Shown one piece after another: positions 36,764 to 46,758 of a stretch of DNA of 64,000 bases; positions within the stretch are counted from its first letter, which is position 1, and the number at the start of each line of letters is the position of its first letter. The DNA lies in assembly GCA_963775245.1 (NCBI GenBank), contig CAVZID010000012.1, positions 372,001 to 436,000 of the forward strand. Direction: 5' to 3'. Source of the DNA: CAVSWT01 sp963775245. Lineage in GTDB: Bacteria; Bacteroidota; Ignavibacteria; Ignavibacteriales; Ignavibacteriaceae. Both the position numbers and the translations under genes were made by a program. The notes under the pieces were generated by a model. That model was not told the DNA's origin. It ran no database searches and saw only the letters and a program-made list of their open reading frames with translations.

Positions 36764-38595
36764 ATGTGTGGAATAGTTGGATACATAGGTGACAAAAATT
36801 GCGTTCCAATCTTAATTAACGGTTTAAAAAGATTGGAATATAGAGGTTATGATTCAGCCGGTGTTGCTATATTAACAAATGACGGTACGCAAATAATAAA
36901 AAATAAGGGTAAAGTTTCTTTACTTCAGGATAAATTAGATAAAACAAACTATAATTCTACAATTGGAATTGGGCATACAAGATGGGCAACTCATGGTGTT
37001 CCAAATGAAATAAATGCACATCCACATTTCAATAGTGATAAAACTTTATGCGTAATTCATAATGGCATAATTGAAAATTACCAGACATTAAGAACCGGCT
37101 TGAAAAAATTAGGTTATCAATTTTTAACCGAAACAGATTCGGAAGTATTACCACACTTAATTGATAGTTTTTTAAAAGAGGCCACACTCTTTTCAAATCA
37201 GTTAGAATGGCTTTGAACGAGGTTGAAGGTACTTATGGAATAGCTGTAGTTTATGAAGAAGAACCGGATAAATTAATTGCGGCAAGAAAAGGTTCCCCGC
37301 TTGTAATTGGAATTGGTGAAGGAGAAAATTTTATCGCTTCAGATGTATCAGCAATACTAGCTTATACAAAACAAGTTATATATTTAGAAGACGGAGAATT
37401 GGCAGAAATTTATAAAGATAAATTCATTGCAAAGACTATCCATGATGGTGATTTAGAAAAAGAAATTCACGAAATAAGCATGACACTTGACGAGATAGAT
37501 AAAGGCGGGTATGCACATTTCATGCTTAAAGAAATAATGGAACAACCAGAGTCTGTTTACAATTCTATGCGTGGAAGAATTTTAGTTGATGAAGGAACAA
37601 GTAAATTAGGCGGACTTGAAAACGTAATTGATAAAATTGCAGACTCTAAAAGAATTGTTATAACTGCGTGCGGAACATCATGGCATTCTGGTTTGGTCGG
37701 GGAATATATGTTTGAACAATTTGCCAGAATACCCACCGAAGTTGAATACGCTTCAGAGTTTAGATATAGGAACCCGATAGTCAATAAAGATGATACAATA
37801 TTTTTTATAACTCAGAGTGGAGAAACAGCAGATACGTTAGCTGCGATGAAAGAAGCAAAAAATAAAGGGGCCTTGGTTTTTGGAATTTGTAATGTTGTTG
37901 GCAGCTCCATTGCGCGTGAAAGTCATGCCGGGGTTTATACTCATGCTGGCCCGGAGATTGGCGTTGCTTCTACAAAAGCATTTACTTCACAATTAATAGT
38001 TCTAGCTTTAATTACTCTCGCAATTGCACGTAAGAAAAGTTTGAGCAGAGTAGATGGGCAAACTATAGCTAATGAGCTTCAATTACTGCCGGATAAGATT
38101 TCGAAAATCTTAAAATTAAATGATCAAATTGAACAGATTGCGGATCAGTTCGTTAACGCAAAAAATTTCCTATACCTGGGAAGAGGATATAATTTCCCGG
38201 TTGCATTGGAAGGAGCATTAAAGCTGAAAGAAATATCTTACATTCATGCTGAAGGTTATCCCGCTGCGGAAATGAAGCACGGGCCAATTGCTTTAATTGA
38301 TGAAAATATGCCCGCTGTTTTTATTGCCCCAAAAGATTCAACTTATGAAAAAATTATAAGTAATATAGAAGAAGTTAGAGCTAGAAAGGGAAAGATAATA
38401 GCAATCGCCAGCGAGAGTGATTCTGAAATTGACAAGCTTGTTGATTATTCTATTAAAATACCTGATACGATCAGGATGTTGATGCCGATACTTACTGTTA
38501 TACCTTTACAATTACTTGCATATCACATTGCTGTGAAAAAAGGATTGAACGTTGATCAGCCCAGAAATTTAGCCAAGAGTGTAACTGTCGAATAA
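36764..38595 (+). CDS. glmS: glutamine-fructose-6-phosphate aminotransferase (isomerizing), frame-disrupted
   Basis: GlmS makes glucosamine-6-phosphate, the entry to UDP-GlcNAc and the cell wall. The N-terminal glutaminase starts MCGIVGYIG (catalytic Cys after Met removal) and includes RWATHGVPNEINAHPH. The two SIS domains show TACGTSWHSGLVGEYMFE, ITQSGETADTLAAMKEA and the end DQPRNLAKSVTVE. The frame breaks near 37185-37195: the first part runs ATLFSNQLEWL and stops, while the other frame gives LFKSVRMALNEVEGTYGIAV, the correct continuation, so one base is missing at a T4 run. Joined length is about 610 residues, which is normal. Confidence 0.93.
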
Positions 38596-38611
38596 AGAAA
38601 ACTAAAAACAT

Positions 38612-38640
38612 AAAGCTGATTCCAAAAGAAACTCGGCTTT
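38612..38640 (+). terminator. possible weak terminator after glmS
   Basis: Arms AAAGCTGA and TCGGCTTT pair over 8 bp with one G-U pair and a 13-base loop, 17 bases after the glmS stop. Only a short T run follows, so the assignment is tentative. Confidence 0.3.
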
Positions 38641-38685
38641 AAGAAAAAATATGTACAAAAAAATATATTAATGGAGAAATGATTT

Positions 38686-40005
38686 ATGTCTAAAAAAAAT
38701 GTTCTAATTATGGGTGCCGCTGGACGTGACTTTCATAATTTCAATGTGGTTTTCAGAGACAATGAAGATTATAATGTTGTCGCCTTTACCGCCACTCAAA
38801 TTCCAAATATTGATGGAAGAATTTATCCTCATGAACTTACCGGGAAATTATATCCTAAAGGAATTAAGATTTATGATGAAAAAGATCTTCTTAAATTAAT
38901 TCAAGATTTAAAAGTTGATGAAGTAGTTTTTTCTTATTCCGATGTTCCTTTTAATTACGTAATGACCAAAGCATCAATTGTAAATGCTGCTGGAGTTTCA
39001 TTTCGATTGTTAGGAGCAGATGAAACGATGATTAAAAGTAAAAAGCCTGTAGTATCTATTATCGCTGTTAGAACTGGTTGCGGCAAATCTCAAACTTCTA
39101 GAAAAGTTGTTAAAGTTTTAAAAGAAGCAGGGAAGAAAGTTGTTTCAATTAGACATCCTATGCCTTACGGAGATCTTGTTAAGCAGAAAGTACAAAGGTT
39201 TGGATCATTAGCAGATTTGAAAAAACATAATTGCACCATCGAGGAAATGGAAGAATACGAGCCGCACATTGCAATGGGCAGTGTAATTTATGCCGGCGTT
39301 GACTATGGGGCAATACTTGCAGAAGCTGAAAAAGAAGCGGATATTATTATTTGGGATGGCGGCAATAATGATATCCCTTTCTATAAATCCGATTTAACAT
39401 TTACAGTTGTTGATCCTCATCGCCCTGGGCATGAAATGACTTATTATCCCGGCAACACTTCTCTAAGGTTAGCAGATGCTGTGATAATTAATAAGATAGT
39501 TGAAGCTAAACCCGAGAATATTAAAATAGTAAGAGATAACATTAGAATAGCAAATCCTGAAGCACAAGTCATTGAAGGTGCATCTCCTATCTTTGTAGAG
39601 AAACCTGAATTAATTAAAGGGAAAAGAGTTCTTGTAGTAGAAGATGGGCCTACATTAACACATGGTGAAATGGAATACGGTGCCGGAATGGTTGCAGCGT
39701 GGAATTATGGTGCAGCACAGATTGTTGATCCACGGCCATTTACAGTGAAATCAATTACGGATACTTTTAAAAAATATCCAAAGATTGGAATATTGTTACC
39801 GGCTATGGGATACGGCGATAAACAAATGAAAGACTTAGAAGAAACAATAAATAAAACAGATTGTGATTCAGTTGTAATTGGAACCCCAATTGATTTGGGA
39901 AGGATATTAAAAATTAATAAACCTTCTACTAGAGTTAAATATGAATTGCAAGAAATTGGAGAAGTTACAATTGAGAAAATCTTAAAAGAAAAAGGAATGA
40001 TTTAA
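38686..40005 (+). CDS. cyclic 2,3-diphosphoglycerate synthetase-family GTPase
   Basis: A 439-residue protein with an N-terminal Rossmann-like part (VLIMGAAGRDFHNFNVVFRD) and a P-loop domain (IIAVRTGCGKSQTSRKVVKV, P-loop R-T-G-C-G-K-S), then IIIWDGGNNDIPF and DPHRPGHEMTYYPGNT. Archaeal relatives make cyclic 2,3-diphosphoglycerate, a thermoprotectant. Homologues occur in bacteria with no established role, so I assign only the family. The gene stands alone between glmS and tRNA-Phe, with a GGAGAAATG-like ribosome-binding region. Confidence 0.82.
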   Translation: MSKKNVLIMGAAGRDFHNFNVVFRDNEDYNVVAFTATQIPNIDGRIYPHELTGKLYPKGIKIYDEKDLLKLIQDLKVDEVVFSYSDVPFNYVMTKASIVNAAGVSFRLLGADETMIKSKKPVVSIIAVRTGCGKSQTSRKVVKVLKEAGKKVVSIRHPMPYGDLVKQKVQRFGSLADLKKHNCTIEEMEEYEPHIAMGSVIYAGVDYGAILAEAEKEADIIIWDGGNNDIPFYKSDLTFTVVDPHRPGHEMTYYPGNTSLRLADAVIINKIVEAKPENIKIVRDNIRIANPEAQVIEGASPIFVEKPELIKGKRVLVVEDGPTLTHGEMEYGAGMVAAWNYGAAQIVDPRPFTVKSITDTFKKYPKIGILLPAMGYGDKQMKDLEETINKTDCDSVVIGTPIDLGRILKINKPSTRVKYELQEIGEVTIEKILKEKGMI

Positions 40006-40074
40006 TAAAAAATAAAGGTGAAATTTTTTGAGTTATTAAGAAATATAATTATTTTTGAACTCTTAAAATTTTAA

Positions 40075-40147
40075 GGGCAGGTAGCTCAGTCGGTAGAGCA
40101 AAGGACTGAAAATCCTTGTGTCGGCGGTTCGATTCCGTCCCTGCCCA
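40075..40147 (+). tRNA. tRNA-Phe (GAA)
   Basis: A 73-base cloverleaf. The acceptor arm GGGCAGG pairs with CCTGCCC (discriminator A), the D arm is GCTC...GAGC, the anticodon stem AAGGA/TCCTT encloses loop CTGAAAA with anticodon GAA at 40108-40110, and the T arm is GGCGG-TTCGATT-CCGTC. CCA is not encoded. An accessory gene stretch begins directly downstream. Confidence 0.97.
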
Positions 40148-40201
40148 CAAAAAATTAAGGGGGGTCTAATCAATTTTTTAATATTAAATATGAACTATTA
40201 A

Positions 40202-41016
40202 ATGTTTAAAGTTTTAAAAGATTAAATAGCCTATTTTTATATTGTAGAGGTGCAATTATAACTCTCAAAAATTGGCCTTCATATTTAACTGATCTTATTA
40301 GAACACGATTAGGCCTGAAAAGTAAATGTAATTTTTATAAGCTAAGAGACGGCACGAAAATAAATATACATCCGAATTCAAGAGGTTTAAATTATGTCTT
40401 TTATTCTGTATATATTAAAGGCGAATATAATAGATTAGAGAATTTTAAAATTGGAAATAATGACCTAGTAATTGATATAGGTGCACATTTAGGTTTTTTT
40501 ACAATCAAATCTGCAAAGAAAGCTAAAAATGGAACTGTATATGCATTTGAACCTTTTTCTAAACACTATAAACTTTTAAAGCAAAATATTGAGCAGAATT
40601 CTATAAAAAATGTTAAATATTTTAACACAGCAATAACTGATAAAAAAGGAGAGTTATCTTTTTATTATACAATGGATGGAGATCCCGGCGATACTAGTTT
40701 ATTTAATCTTAAACCTGACCAAAAAACGTATGAGGAAAAAATCAATGCAATTTCCTTAAATGATTTTTTCGAAGAAGAAAAATTAGATGTTTGCAATTTT
40801 CTTAAGCTAGATTGTGAGGGAGCAGAATATTCAATTCTCATGAATGCTAGTGATTCTACTTTAAATAAAATTCAAAGAATAGCAATGGAGTGGCATAGAT
40901 TTTCAGCGGAACAAGATCCAAAAAGTTTAGTTGATTTTTTAAAGAATAAAGGTTTTAAGATAAAAGAAATTTCACCGCTTAATAAAATCACAGGTTTTTT
41001 ATTCGCGTATCGTTAA
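40202..41016 (+). CDS. FkbM-family methyltransferase, frame-disrupted near the start
   Basis: The reading frame is open from 40210 to the stop at 41016, with FkbM motifs LVIDIGAHLGFFTIKSA (SAM site), GTVYAFEPFSKHYKLLKQNI and CNFLKLDCEGAEYSIL. There is no start codon in frame before 40672, which would remove the SAM site. ATG at 40202 encodes MFKVLK and hits a stop; adding one A in the A4 run at 40216-40219 makes it MFKVLKRLNSLFLY, continuous with the long frame. So this is one gene of about 270 residues with a one-base deletion. FkbM enzymes O-methylate sugars or other hydroxyls; the substrate here is unknown. Confidence 0.82.
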
Positions 41017-41287
41017 ATATCTTTTGTGCAATTCTTTAAAAAATAAAACCAATGAAAAACCAACGATAATTGATTCTCCCATAAATTATAAAAAATAACC
41101 AAACTAGTAAAACCAATGTTAATTATTGAATTGATTCAATTTATTTATAATTGTTCATCTTCTAACAAAAGACATTAAATTAGTAGTTGTACTTGAAGAT
41201 GTTTATTTGTAAGATATCAAATTTAATAGCTCTCATTTAAAATTTTAATTTATAATAGACTTTTGATAACTAATTATTCCCTCAATT

Positions 41288-42181
41288 ATGTCAGAAAATT
41301 TTAAAATAAAGAAATGGGTTGAGGTTCAAGAAGGTAAAATTTGGCTCGATGATTTGCCATGGAGCATTAGGGGTAAGATTTTAGAACCAATTTTTCTACC
41401 GCATATTGAGTTAAGTATAAACCGTAATAAAATAAGGGAAGCATTATTGGATACTAAGGCTCTTTTTGCATATTGGACAGACGATTGGAATAGGGCTTCA
41501 GAATCTGAATGGTGGTGGACGATTTGTGATGATATTAATTATGATATTAATAATTTAGAAAATTCAAGTGGTAAAAGAGGTATTCGTAAAGGTTTATCAA
41601 TGTGTTCAGTTCACAGGATTGAAATTAATGAATTTGCAGATATAACTTATAGTATATTCGCTAAATCCCAGAAATCTTATGGTCTAAATGATTCGCAAAT
41701 TCAAACAAAGGAACAGTATAAAAATAAAATTCTGAGATTTGGAAATTATGATGGCTTTGAAACTTGGGGGGCATTTACTAAAGAGGGTTTAGCTGCTTTT
41801 GCTTCTTGTGTATTTATTGATAATGCGGTTAGTCTAGGAAGTACAAAATCTGATCCTGAACTACATAAATATTATCCTAACAATGCATTATTTTATTATA
41901 TAACTAAACACTATTTACAAGAAAGAGGTGCTTTCTATATTACAAATGGAAACCGTACACTCTTGCATTCAACTACAATTAATGATTTTTTAATTCGCAT
42001 GGGTTATCGAAAAAAATATTGTAGATTGAATATTGAATTAACTAGAAAATCAAAGATACTTTCTGAAGTTAAAATTATAGCATTAAATAGATATTTAAAA
42101 CTATTATGGAAAAAGTTTCCAAATCCATATCAAAAACTAGAAGCTTTTTATAAGCTTATTGAAATAAGTAAAACTTTTTAA
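41288..42181 (+). CDS. uncharacterised protein, possibly GNAT/FemAB-fold
   Basis: A 297-residue protein I do not recognise firmly. It has no signal peptide or membrane helix. The middle (CSVHRIEINEFADITYSIFA, then GFETWGAFTKEGLAAFASCV) and the segment NNALFYYITKHYLQERGAFY look like the strands and acetyl-CoA helix of an acyltransferase fold, as in FemAB/GNAT proteins found in polysaccharide loci. A Trp-rich stretch (ASESEWWWTICDD) is distinctive. It immediately precedes a GNAT gene, with one base between stop and ATG. Confidence 0.6.
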   Translation: MSENFKIKKWVEVQEGKIWLDDLPWSIRGKILEPIFLPHIELSINRNKIREALLDTKALFAYWTDDWNRASESEWWWTICDDINYDINNLENSSGKRGIRKGLSMCSVHRIEINEFADITYSIFAKSQKSYGLNDSQIQTKEQYKNKILRFGNYDGFETWGAFTKEGLAAFASCVFIDNAVSLGSTKSDPELHKYYPNNALFYYITKHYLQERGAFYITNGNRTLLHSTTINDFLIRMGYRKKYCRLNIELTRKSKILSEVKIIALNRYLKLLWKKFPNPYQKLEAFYKLIEISKTF

Positions 42182-42182
42182 T

Positions 42183-42738
42183 ATGTCATTTTTGTTAAAA
42201 ATGCTTTCTTTTTTTAAGAAGCTTTTTTTTGTTTCAGATGAATGTGTTGTATACTATCTTAATTCAAAAAAAAATTTTGATGTAGTTGATCCTGAAATAA
42301 AAGTATTTAAAAGAATATAAAGAAATTCCAATATCTATAATTAAGAATTTATCAATTTATCCTTTTGTTAATCCACTTTATCATAGACTCAAATTAGGTC
42401 AGGCAAAGCTTCTTTGTATTTATAATGAAGAAGAAATTATAGCTTACGGATGGACACAGGATTGGAGTTCCTTTAAACGGAAATTTGGATGGTTGTTTAA
42501 TCAAGGAACAATGCTGGGGCCTTACTGGACTAATCCTAAATTTAGAGGGCAAGGCTATTATGGACGTTTACTAAAACGCAGCATAGATTTATCTGATAAA
42601 AATTATTCTTTAATAATTTATGCTAATCCCACAAACTTCAGTTCTCAAAGGGGAATAGAGAAAGCAGGTTTTAAAAAAATCGGTTCTTACAAAATAAACT
42701 TATTGTTTCGTCTCTTTCAGTGGCATACTGAAATTTAA
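42183..42738 (+). CDS. GNAT-family acetyltransferase, frame-disrupted
   Basis: ATG at 42183 opens MSFLLKMLSFFKKLFFVSDE and stops at TAA 42318. If one A of the A4 run at 42309-42312 is extra, the frame continues KEYKEIPISIIKNLSIYPFV into the second part. That part carries GTMLGPYWTNPKFRGQGYYG, the R-G-x-G-x-x-G/Y acetyl-CoA pyrophosphate loop, and ends SQRGIEKAGFKKIG. The joined product has about 184 residues. The acyl acceptor is unknown; its neighbours (FkbM methyltransferase, another transferase-like gene) suggest surface-sugar decoration. Confidence 0.75.
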
Positions 42739-42808
42739 GAAATCCAACAAAGAAAGAATATTGTTTAAGTTTATATGTAATTTTTGTTTAATACTAAACT
42801 TGCAGTTT

Positions 42809-44155
42809 TTATTTTAATAAAACCATTTTACGTGTATTCTTATAAATCCCATTATCATAATTTGCAATAATAGTATATAAATAAACTCCGCTGCTTAGTG
42901 ATTCTGAATTAGAAGATGAATTAAAATTAATTTCATGCGCCCCAACATTTTGATAACCCTTATATAAATCTTTTATTTTTCTGCCAAGAACATCATATAA
43001 TGTTATATGTACAAAACTTTGCTTGGCTATTGAATATCTAATTGTTGTTGATGGATTAAAAGGGTTTGGATAATTTTGAACTAACTCAAAGTTTTGTGGT
43101 GAACCTAGATTGGCTTCCACTTCACCTGAATATACATATGCTCCATTAATATCAATTTGTTTAAGTCTATATAAATATTTTCCTGAAGTTTGTAAAGATT
43201 TATCAGTGAAAGAATATATATTTGTTGAGTTACTATTTCCATGCCCATTAACAAAGCCTATTTTTTCCCATGCTGAATTTTCGCTGCTTAATTCTGATCT
43301 TTGTCTTTCTATCTCAAATCCATAATTATTTAATTCTGTGGCAGTTTGCCAACTTAATTCAACATTGTTTCCAATTAGACTGGCAGTGAAGCTTGTTAGT
43401 TCTACTGGTAGAACAGAAGTAGAGCAAGGATCAACAAAATCAAAACAAATTAAAGCGGCAACAGGCCAAGATGAACCAAGAGTATAAGGTCCACCAGTCG
43501 CCAATCCAACTCCAATAAAACCTTCACTACTAGTCGACCCGTAATCGTTATTAAATAAAGCGAAGCAAGTATTTCGGTGTCCCCATGCTGGACTATCCTC
43601 ATATATCCATCCATAAACTGAACGTTCAATTGGCATTAGAACTGTCCCTGAAGATTGCACAATTACAGAGAGACACTCTGGTCCATACGTATATCCTTGT
43701 TCACTGCAGCCATTAATTGAGGCATCTCCATTTAACCGATCCGTCGGCGTCCCTTGCAAATCATGACCAAATTGATCTGTTGTTAGTAAATAATCAGCAT
43801 AGTTTTGTGCGATTGTAACTATATTATTGCTTACAGCTTCAAATGGAAGAAGATTTCTAACAACGCGCTCAGCATTGATTAAGTACAAGGCTTTTTCACT
43901 ATTTGAAAGTGCATCCCATGCAGCTTGTGCTGGCATGGTAAGAGTTGTTGATAAACTAGTGCCAAGTTGGGTATTCTCTCCTGCACGTGCATTACCAAAT
44001 GCAGCGGCGATATCACCAACAGAACTGAAATTTCCAGGATTCCAGTCAATATTTGAATTAAGTTCTGTGTACGGTTGGGCAAATAACGGTATTGTTGCCA
44101 AACAAAAAATACATAGAACCAGTAGACGGGACAAAAACTTTACGGTGCTATTCAT
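42809..44155 (-). CDS. secreted CAP-domain (SCP/PR1-like) protein with T9SS sorting domain
   Basis: A 448-residue exported protein. The signal peptide RLLVLCIFCLATIPLFAQ precedes a CAP domain (~70-245) recognisable from EKALYLINAERVVRNLLPFE, IAQNYADYLLTTDQFGHDLQ, and the paired histidine WGHRN. A fibronectin-like strand region (PVELTSFTASLIGNNVELSW) follows, and the T9SS domain NYPNPFNPSTTIRYSI ends KNTRKMVLLK. CAP proteins bind lipids or act as hydrolases; the role here is unknown. AGGAG sits five bases before ATG. It is divergent from the repeat protein at 44737. Confidence 0.87.
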   Translation of the reverse strand: MNSTVKFLSRLLVLCIFCLATIPLFAQPYTELNSNIDWNPGNFSSVGDIAAAFGNARAGENTQLGTSLSTTLTMPAQAAWDALSNSEKALYLINAERVVRNLLPFEAVSNNIVTIAQNYADYLLTTDQFGHDLQGTPTDRLNGDASINGCSEQGYTYGPECLSVIVQSSGTVLMPIERSVYGWIYEDSPAWGHRNTCFALFNNDYGSTSSEGFIGVGLATGGPYTLGSSWPVAALICFDFVDPCSTSVLPVELTSFTASLIGNNVELSWQTATELNNYGFEIERQRSELSSENSAWEKIGFVNGHGNSNSTNIYSFTDKSLQTSGKYLYRLKQIDINGAYVYSGEVEANLGSPQNFELVQNYPNPFNPSTTIRYSIAKQSFVHITLYDVLGRKIKDLYKGYQNVGAHEINFNSSSNSESLSSGVYLYTIIANYDNGIYKNTRKMVLLK

Positions 44156-44736
44156 GGTATCTCCTATTGATATATTTAATGAACTGAATGAATTTCCAGA
44201 TGTTTTATAGTTACAGATAAATTAAAAAAGAAAATGCCACACCAATTTTGGCTGAGGTTTGTAATAGATTGAAATCAGAAAAGGAATGGGAAAGTATGTA
44301 TTCTTTTTATATCTCCTTTGCTCAAATAGAATAATAAATTAATTACAAGTACTAAGTTGGAAAATCAAAATTTCAGTAGGTAATTTTGCTGAAAGCTATC
44401 TTCAATGAATGGAAATTACTGATGAGATTAATATCTAACTAAAAAATCAAAATAACAAGTAAAGTAAATTTATTTTTTTAATATTTTCTAATCACTCCAT
44501 AGAAAAGTGAGGGTATAGAGAAAATTTAAGAGATGAATGAAAATGATTTAAAAACATGAACTAAAGTTGACAGGAAATTTTTAATAAACAAAAATCAAAA
44601 TATTGAGATTAGATTTAACAATAATTTGTTTTGGGACTATATCAAAGTATTTATTTTAATCTTTTAGTAAATTAGTTTTGAAAAATGTTTCGATGATTTT
44701 TCAAATTTATTAATTTTTAATTGTTATAGGTCAAAG
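44156..44736. other. 581-base divergent intergenic region, no gene seen
   Basis: Very AT-rich DNA between two divergently transcribed genes for secreted proteins. I see no open frame with a ribosome-binding site, no tRNA and no strong inverted repeat. It must hold the promoters of both neighbours, but I cannot place them with confidence. Confidence 0.5.
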
Positions 44737-46314
44737 ATGAAATTGGTTAATGCAATTATTTTATCTTTAATATTTATTTTAAATACTTATTCACAAACCA
44801 GTTTTAGCAAAGGTATTTCTTTAAACTCACAAATTAATAACTCTGTTTTAAAATTGAATAAGTCCCCTCTAGTTGGAAAAGATAGATTAAAGTTAAAAGC
44901 AAGATTGTTTAACTTTTCTAAGAAGAGTTTTCCTAATGATTTTATATTAAATAAACAATTTAATCCAATCAATAAAAAAGAAAAACTTAGTGATTATCAA
45001 ATTCAATTGGGAAATGGTTATTATTTAATTAATGAAATATTTCAAACCTGGGGAGACACAAGCTGGGTAAATGTTACAAAGTATATTTATAATTTTGATA
45101 ACAGCAAAAGATTGTCTGAGACTATTTTCCAAATCTGGAATGGAAGTGATTGGGTAAATAGTAGAAAAGATTCAAATTCTTATGACATTAATAATAATTT
45201 GGATAGAGAATTAATCAGGTATTGGAAAGGTTCATATTGGTCAGACTCAAGCAGATACACTTACACTTATGATAATAATATTCAAACGGAAGCGCTTTGG
45301 GAAGATTGGACAGGTTTTGATTGGGTAAGTAACGGAGAGTATATTTATACTTATGATGAAAATAGTAATTTAATTGAAGAACGATTCCAGGTTTGGAATA
45401 TAGATCATTGGAGTAACGGCACTTTATCTACTTATACTTATAATAATAATAATTTAACAAGTTTAACTAATCAAGAATGGGTGGACACTAATTGGGTATA
45501 TATTTCGAATTTTATATATGAATATGATCCTAATAATAATCAAACTGTAAGTATCGAACAGTCATGGGGTAATTCTGATTGGTTAAATATTTCAAAATAT
45601 ATAAATACATATGATGGAAATAATAACTTGGTTGATAAGACTTATCAATCATGGAATAATAATTGGGTGAACAATCAATATTATAAATACACGTATGATT
45701 TAAATAAAAATTTAATAGAACTACAAACCCAAGATTGGAATGGAACCGGTTGGAATGATAATTCAAAATCTTTATATACTTATAATGATACTTTATTAAC
45801 TGAACAGCAAGATAAAGCCTGGGATGGTGCAAACTGGATAGATATTGCAAAAACTCATTATGATTATGATAAAGATAATAACATGACAGATAATTTTTAT
45901 AAAACTTGGAATGATACTGTCTGGGTAAATAATTATATGAATATTTATGAATATAGTACTTTGACTTCTGTTCGTGAAAATCCTGCTGTTATAAATAATT
46001 TTAGATTATTTAATAATTATCCGAATCCATTTAATCCATCTACGATGTTAAGCTGGGAATCACCAATTAACGGTGTTCAGACATTAAAAATATTTGATGT
46101 TTTAGGAAGAGAGGTTGCAACCCTTGTTAATGAATACAAACCTGCAGGGAAATATAAAATTGAATTTAATCCAGCTGCTATGCTTCATAATTTAGCTTCG
46201 GGCATTTATTTTTATCAATTAAAAGTAAATAACGCTGGGTTAAAAATCTCCAATGACAATAGGAATACAGGGCGGGTTTTTATTCAAACAAAAAAAATGA
46301 TTTATTTAAAGTGA
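44737..46314 (+). CDS. secreted tryptophan-repeat protein with T9SS sorting domain
   Basis: A 525-residue exported protein (signal KLVNAIILSLIFILNTYSQ). Residues ~100-410 hold eleven imperfect repeats of 27-31 residues with consensus W-x-G-x2-W-x-N-x4-Y-x-Y-T-Y-D-x-N-x-N-L-x-E, for example WTGFDWVSNGEYIYTYDENS. The pattern, two Trp then a Tyr-rich strand and a turn, resembles YD/RHS-like or sugar-binding beta repeats, but I do not assign it to a family. A T9SS domain (NNYPNPFNPSTMLSWESP) follows. Probably surface-attached; ligand unknown. Confidence 0.8.
   Translation: MKLVNAIILSLIFILNTYSQTSFSKGISLNSQINNSVLKLNKSPLVGKDRLKLKARLFNFSKKSFPNDFILNKQFNPINKKEKLSDYQIQLGNGYYLINEIFQTWGDTSWVNVTKYIYNFDNSKRLSETIFQIWNGSDWVNSRKDSNSYDINNNLDRELIRYWKGSYWSDSSRYTYTYDNNIQTEALWEDWTGFDWVSNGEYIYTYDENSNLIEERFQVWNIDHWSNGTLSTYTYNNNNLTSLTNQEWVDTNWVYISNFIYEYDPNNNQTVSIEQSWGNSDWLNISKYINTYDGNNNLVDKTYQSWNNNWVNNQYYKYTYDLNKNLIELQTQDWNGTGWNDNSKSLYTYNDTLLTEQQDKAWDGANWIDIAKTHYDYDKDNNMTDNFYKTWNDTVWVNNYMNIYEYSTLTSVRENPAVINNFRLFNNYPNPFNPSTMLSWESPINGVQTLKIFDVLGREVATLVNEYKPAGKYKIEFNPAAMLHNLASGIYFYQLKVNNAGLKISNDNRNTGRVFIQTKKMIYLK
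45034..45960 (+). repeat. eleven-copy coding repeat, about 84-93 bases per unit
   Basis: Tandem protein repeats of the 44737 gene, divergent at DNA level but regular in the spacing of TGG codons (two per unit) and of TATACTTATGAT-like segments coding Y-T-Y-D. Confidence 0.7.
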
Positions 46315-46321
46315 ACTCAAG

Positions 46322-46579
46322 CTAAGTCACTTGATAAAATTTTCTGATAATACGATAAATAATTAATCCTCCAACAACATAAACAAAAAATTCGGTAATA
46401 TCATAGTGAAGCAGATTTGTAGTTGAGAATGGAAAAAACTTATCAGTGTATTGAGTTAATTCACTCCAATTTGAATAAGGAAGTTTCCTTGCGTTTACAA
46501 GCATCTTTTCCGCATATCCTGAAAGATAAAGCAGAACGCAATGAGCCAAAATCCAAAGTGAAATTAAAATTTTATCCAT
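46322..46579 (-). CDS. small hypothetical membrane protein
   Basis: An 85-residue protein with two hydrophobic segments, at about 4-20 (LISLWILAHCVLLYLSGYA) and 64-80 (FFVYVVGGLIIYRII). No family recognised. It is convergent with the repeat protein gene, with stops only seven bases apart. The ATG lies at 46579; codon content is like its neighbours, so expression is plausible. Confidence 0.6.
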   Translation of the reverse strand: MDKILISLWILAHCVLLYLSGYAEKMLVNARKLPYSNWSELTQYTDKFFPFSTTNLLHYDITEFFVYVVGGLIIYRIIRKFYQVT

Positions 46580-46758
46580 AGTGGTAAAAATTTATTTTGA
46601 ATATGTATTCACAACAATCAGGGAATCCCTGAGGTGTGATGTTTTATGAGTTTGGTCATTTAATAATTTTTAATTAAAATTATTAAAATCTTGAATGTTA
46701 AATTATTTTACAATAATTTAAATGTAAAGTTATTCATTATTTGTTGAGGGGTGAATAA

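Noticed and set aside
44413..44440. CTGATGAG sequence suggesting a hammerhead ribozyme core
   Set aside because: The required GAAA and the three flanking stems are not found.
44673..44680. TAGTTTTG before the repeat-protein gene, similar to the Bacteroidota -7 box
   Set aside because: No TTG element at the expected spacing upstream.
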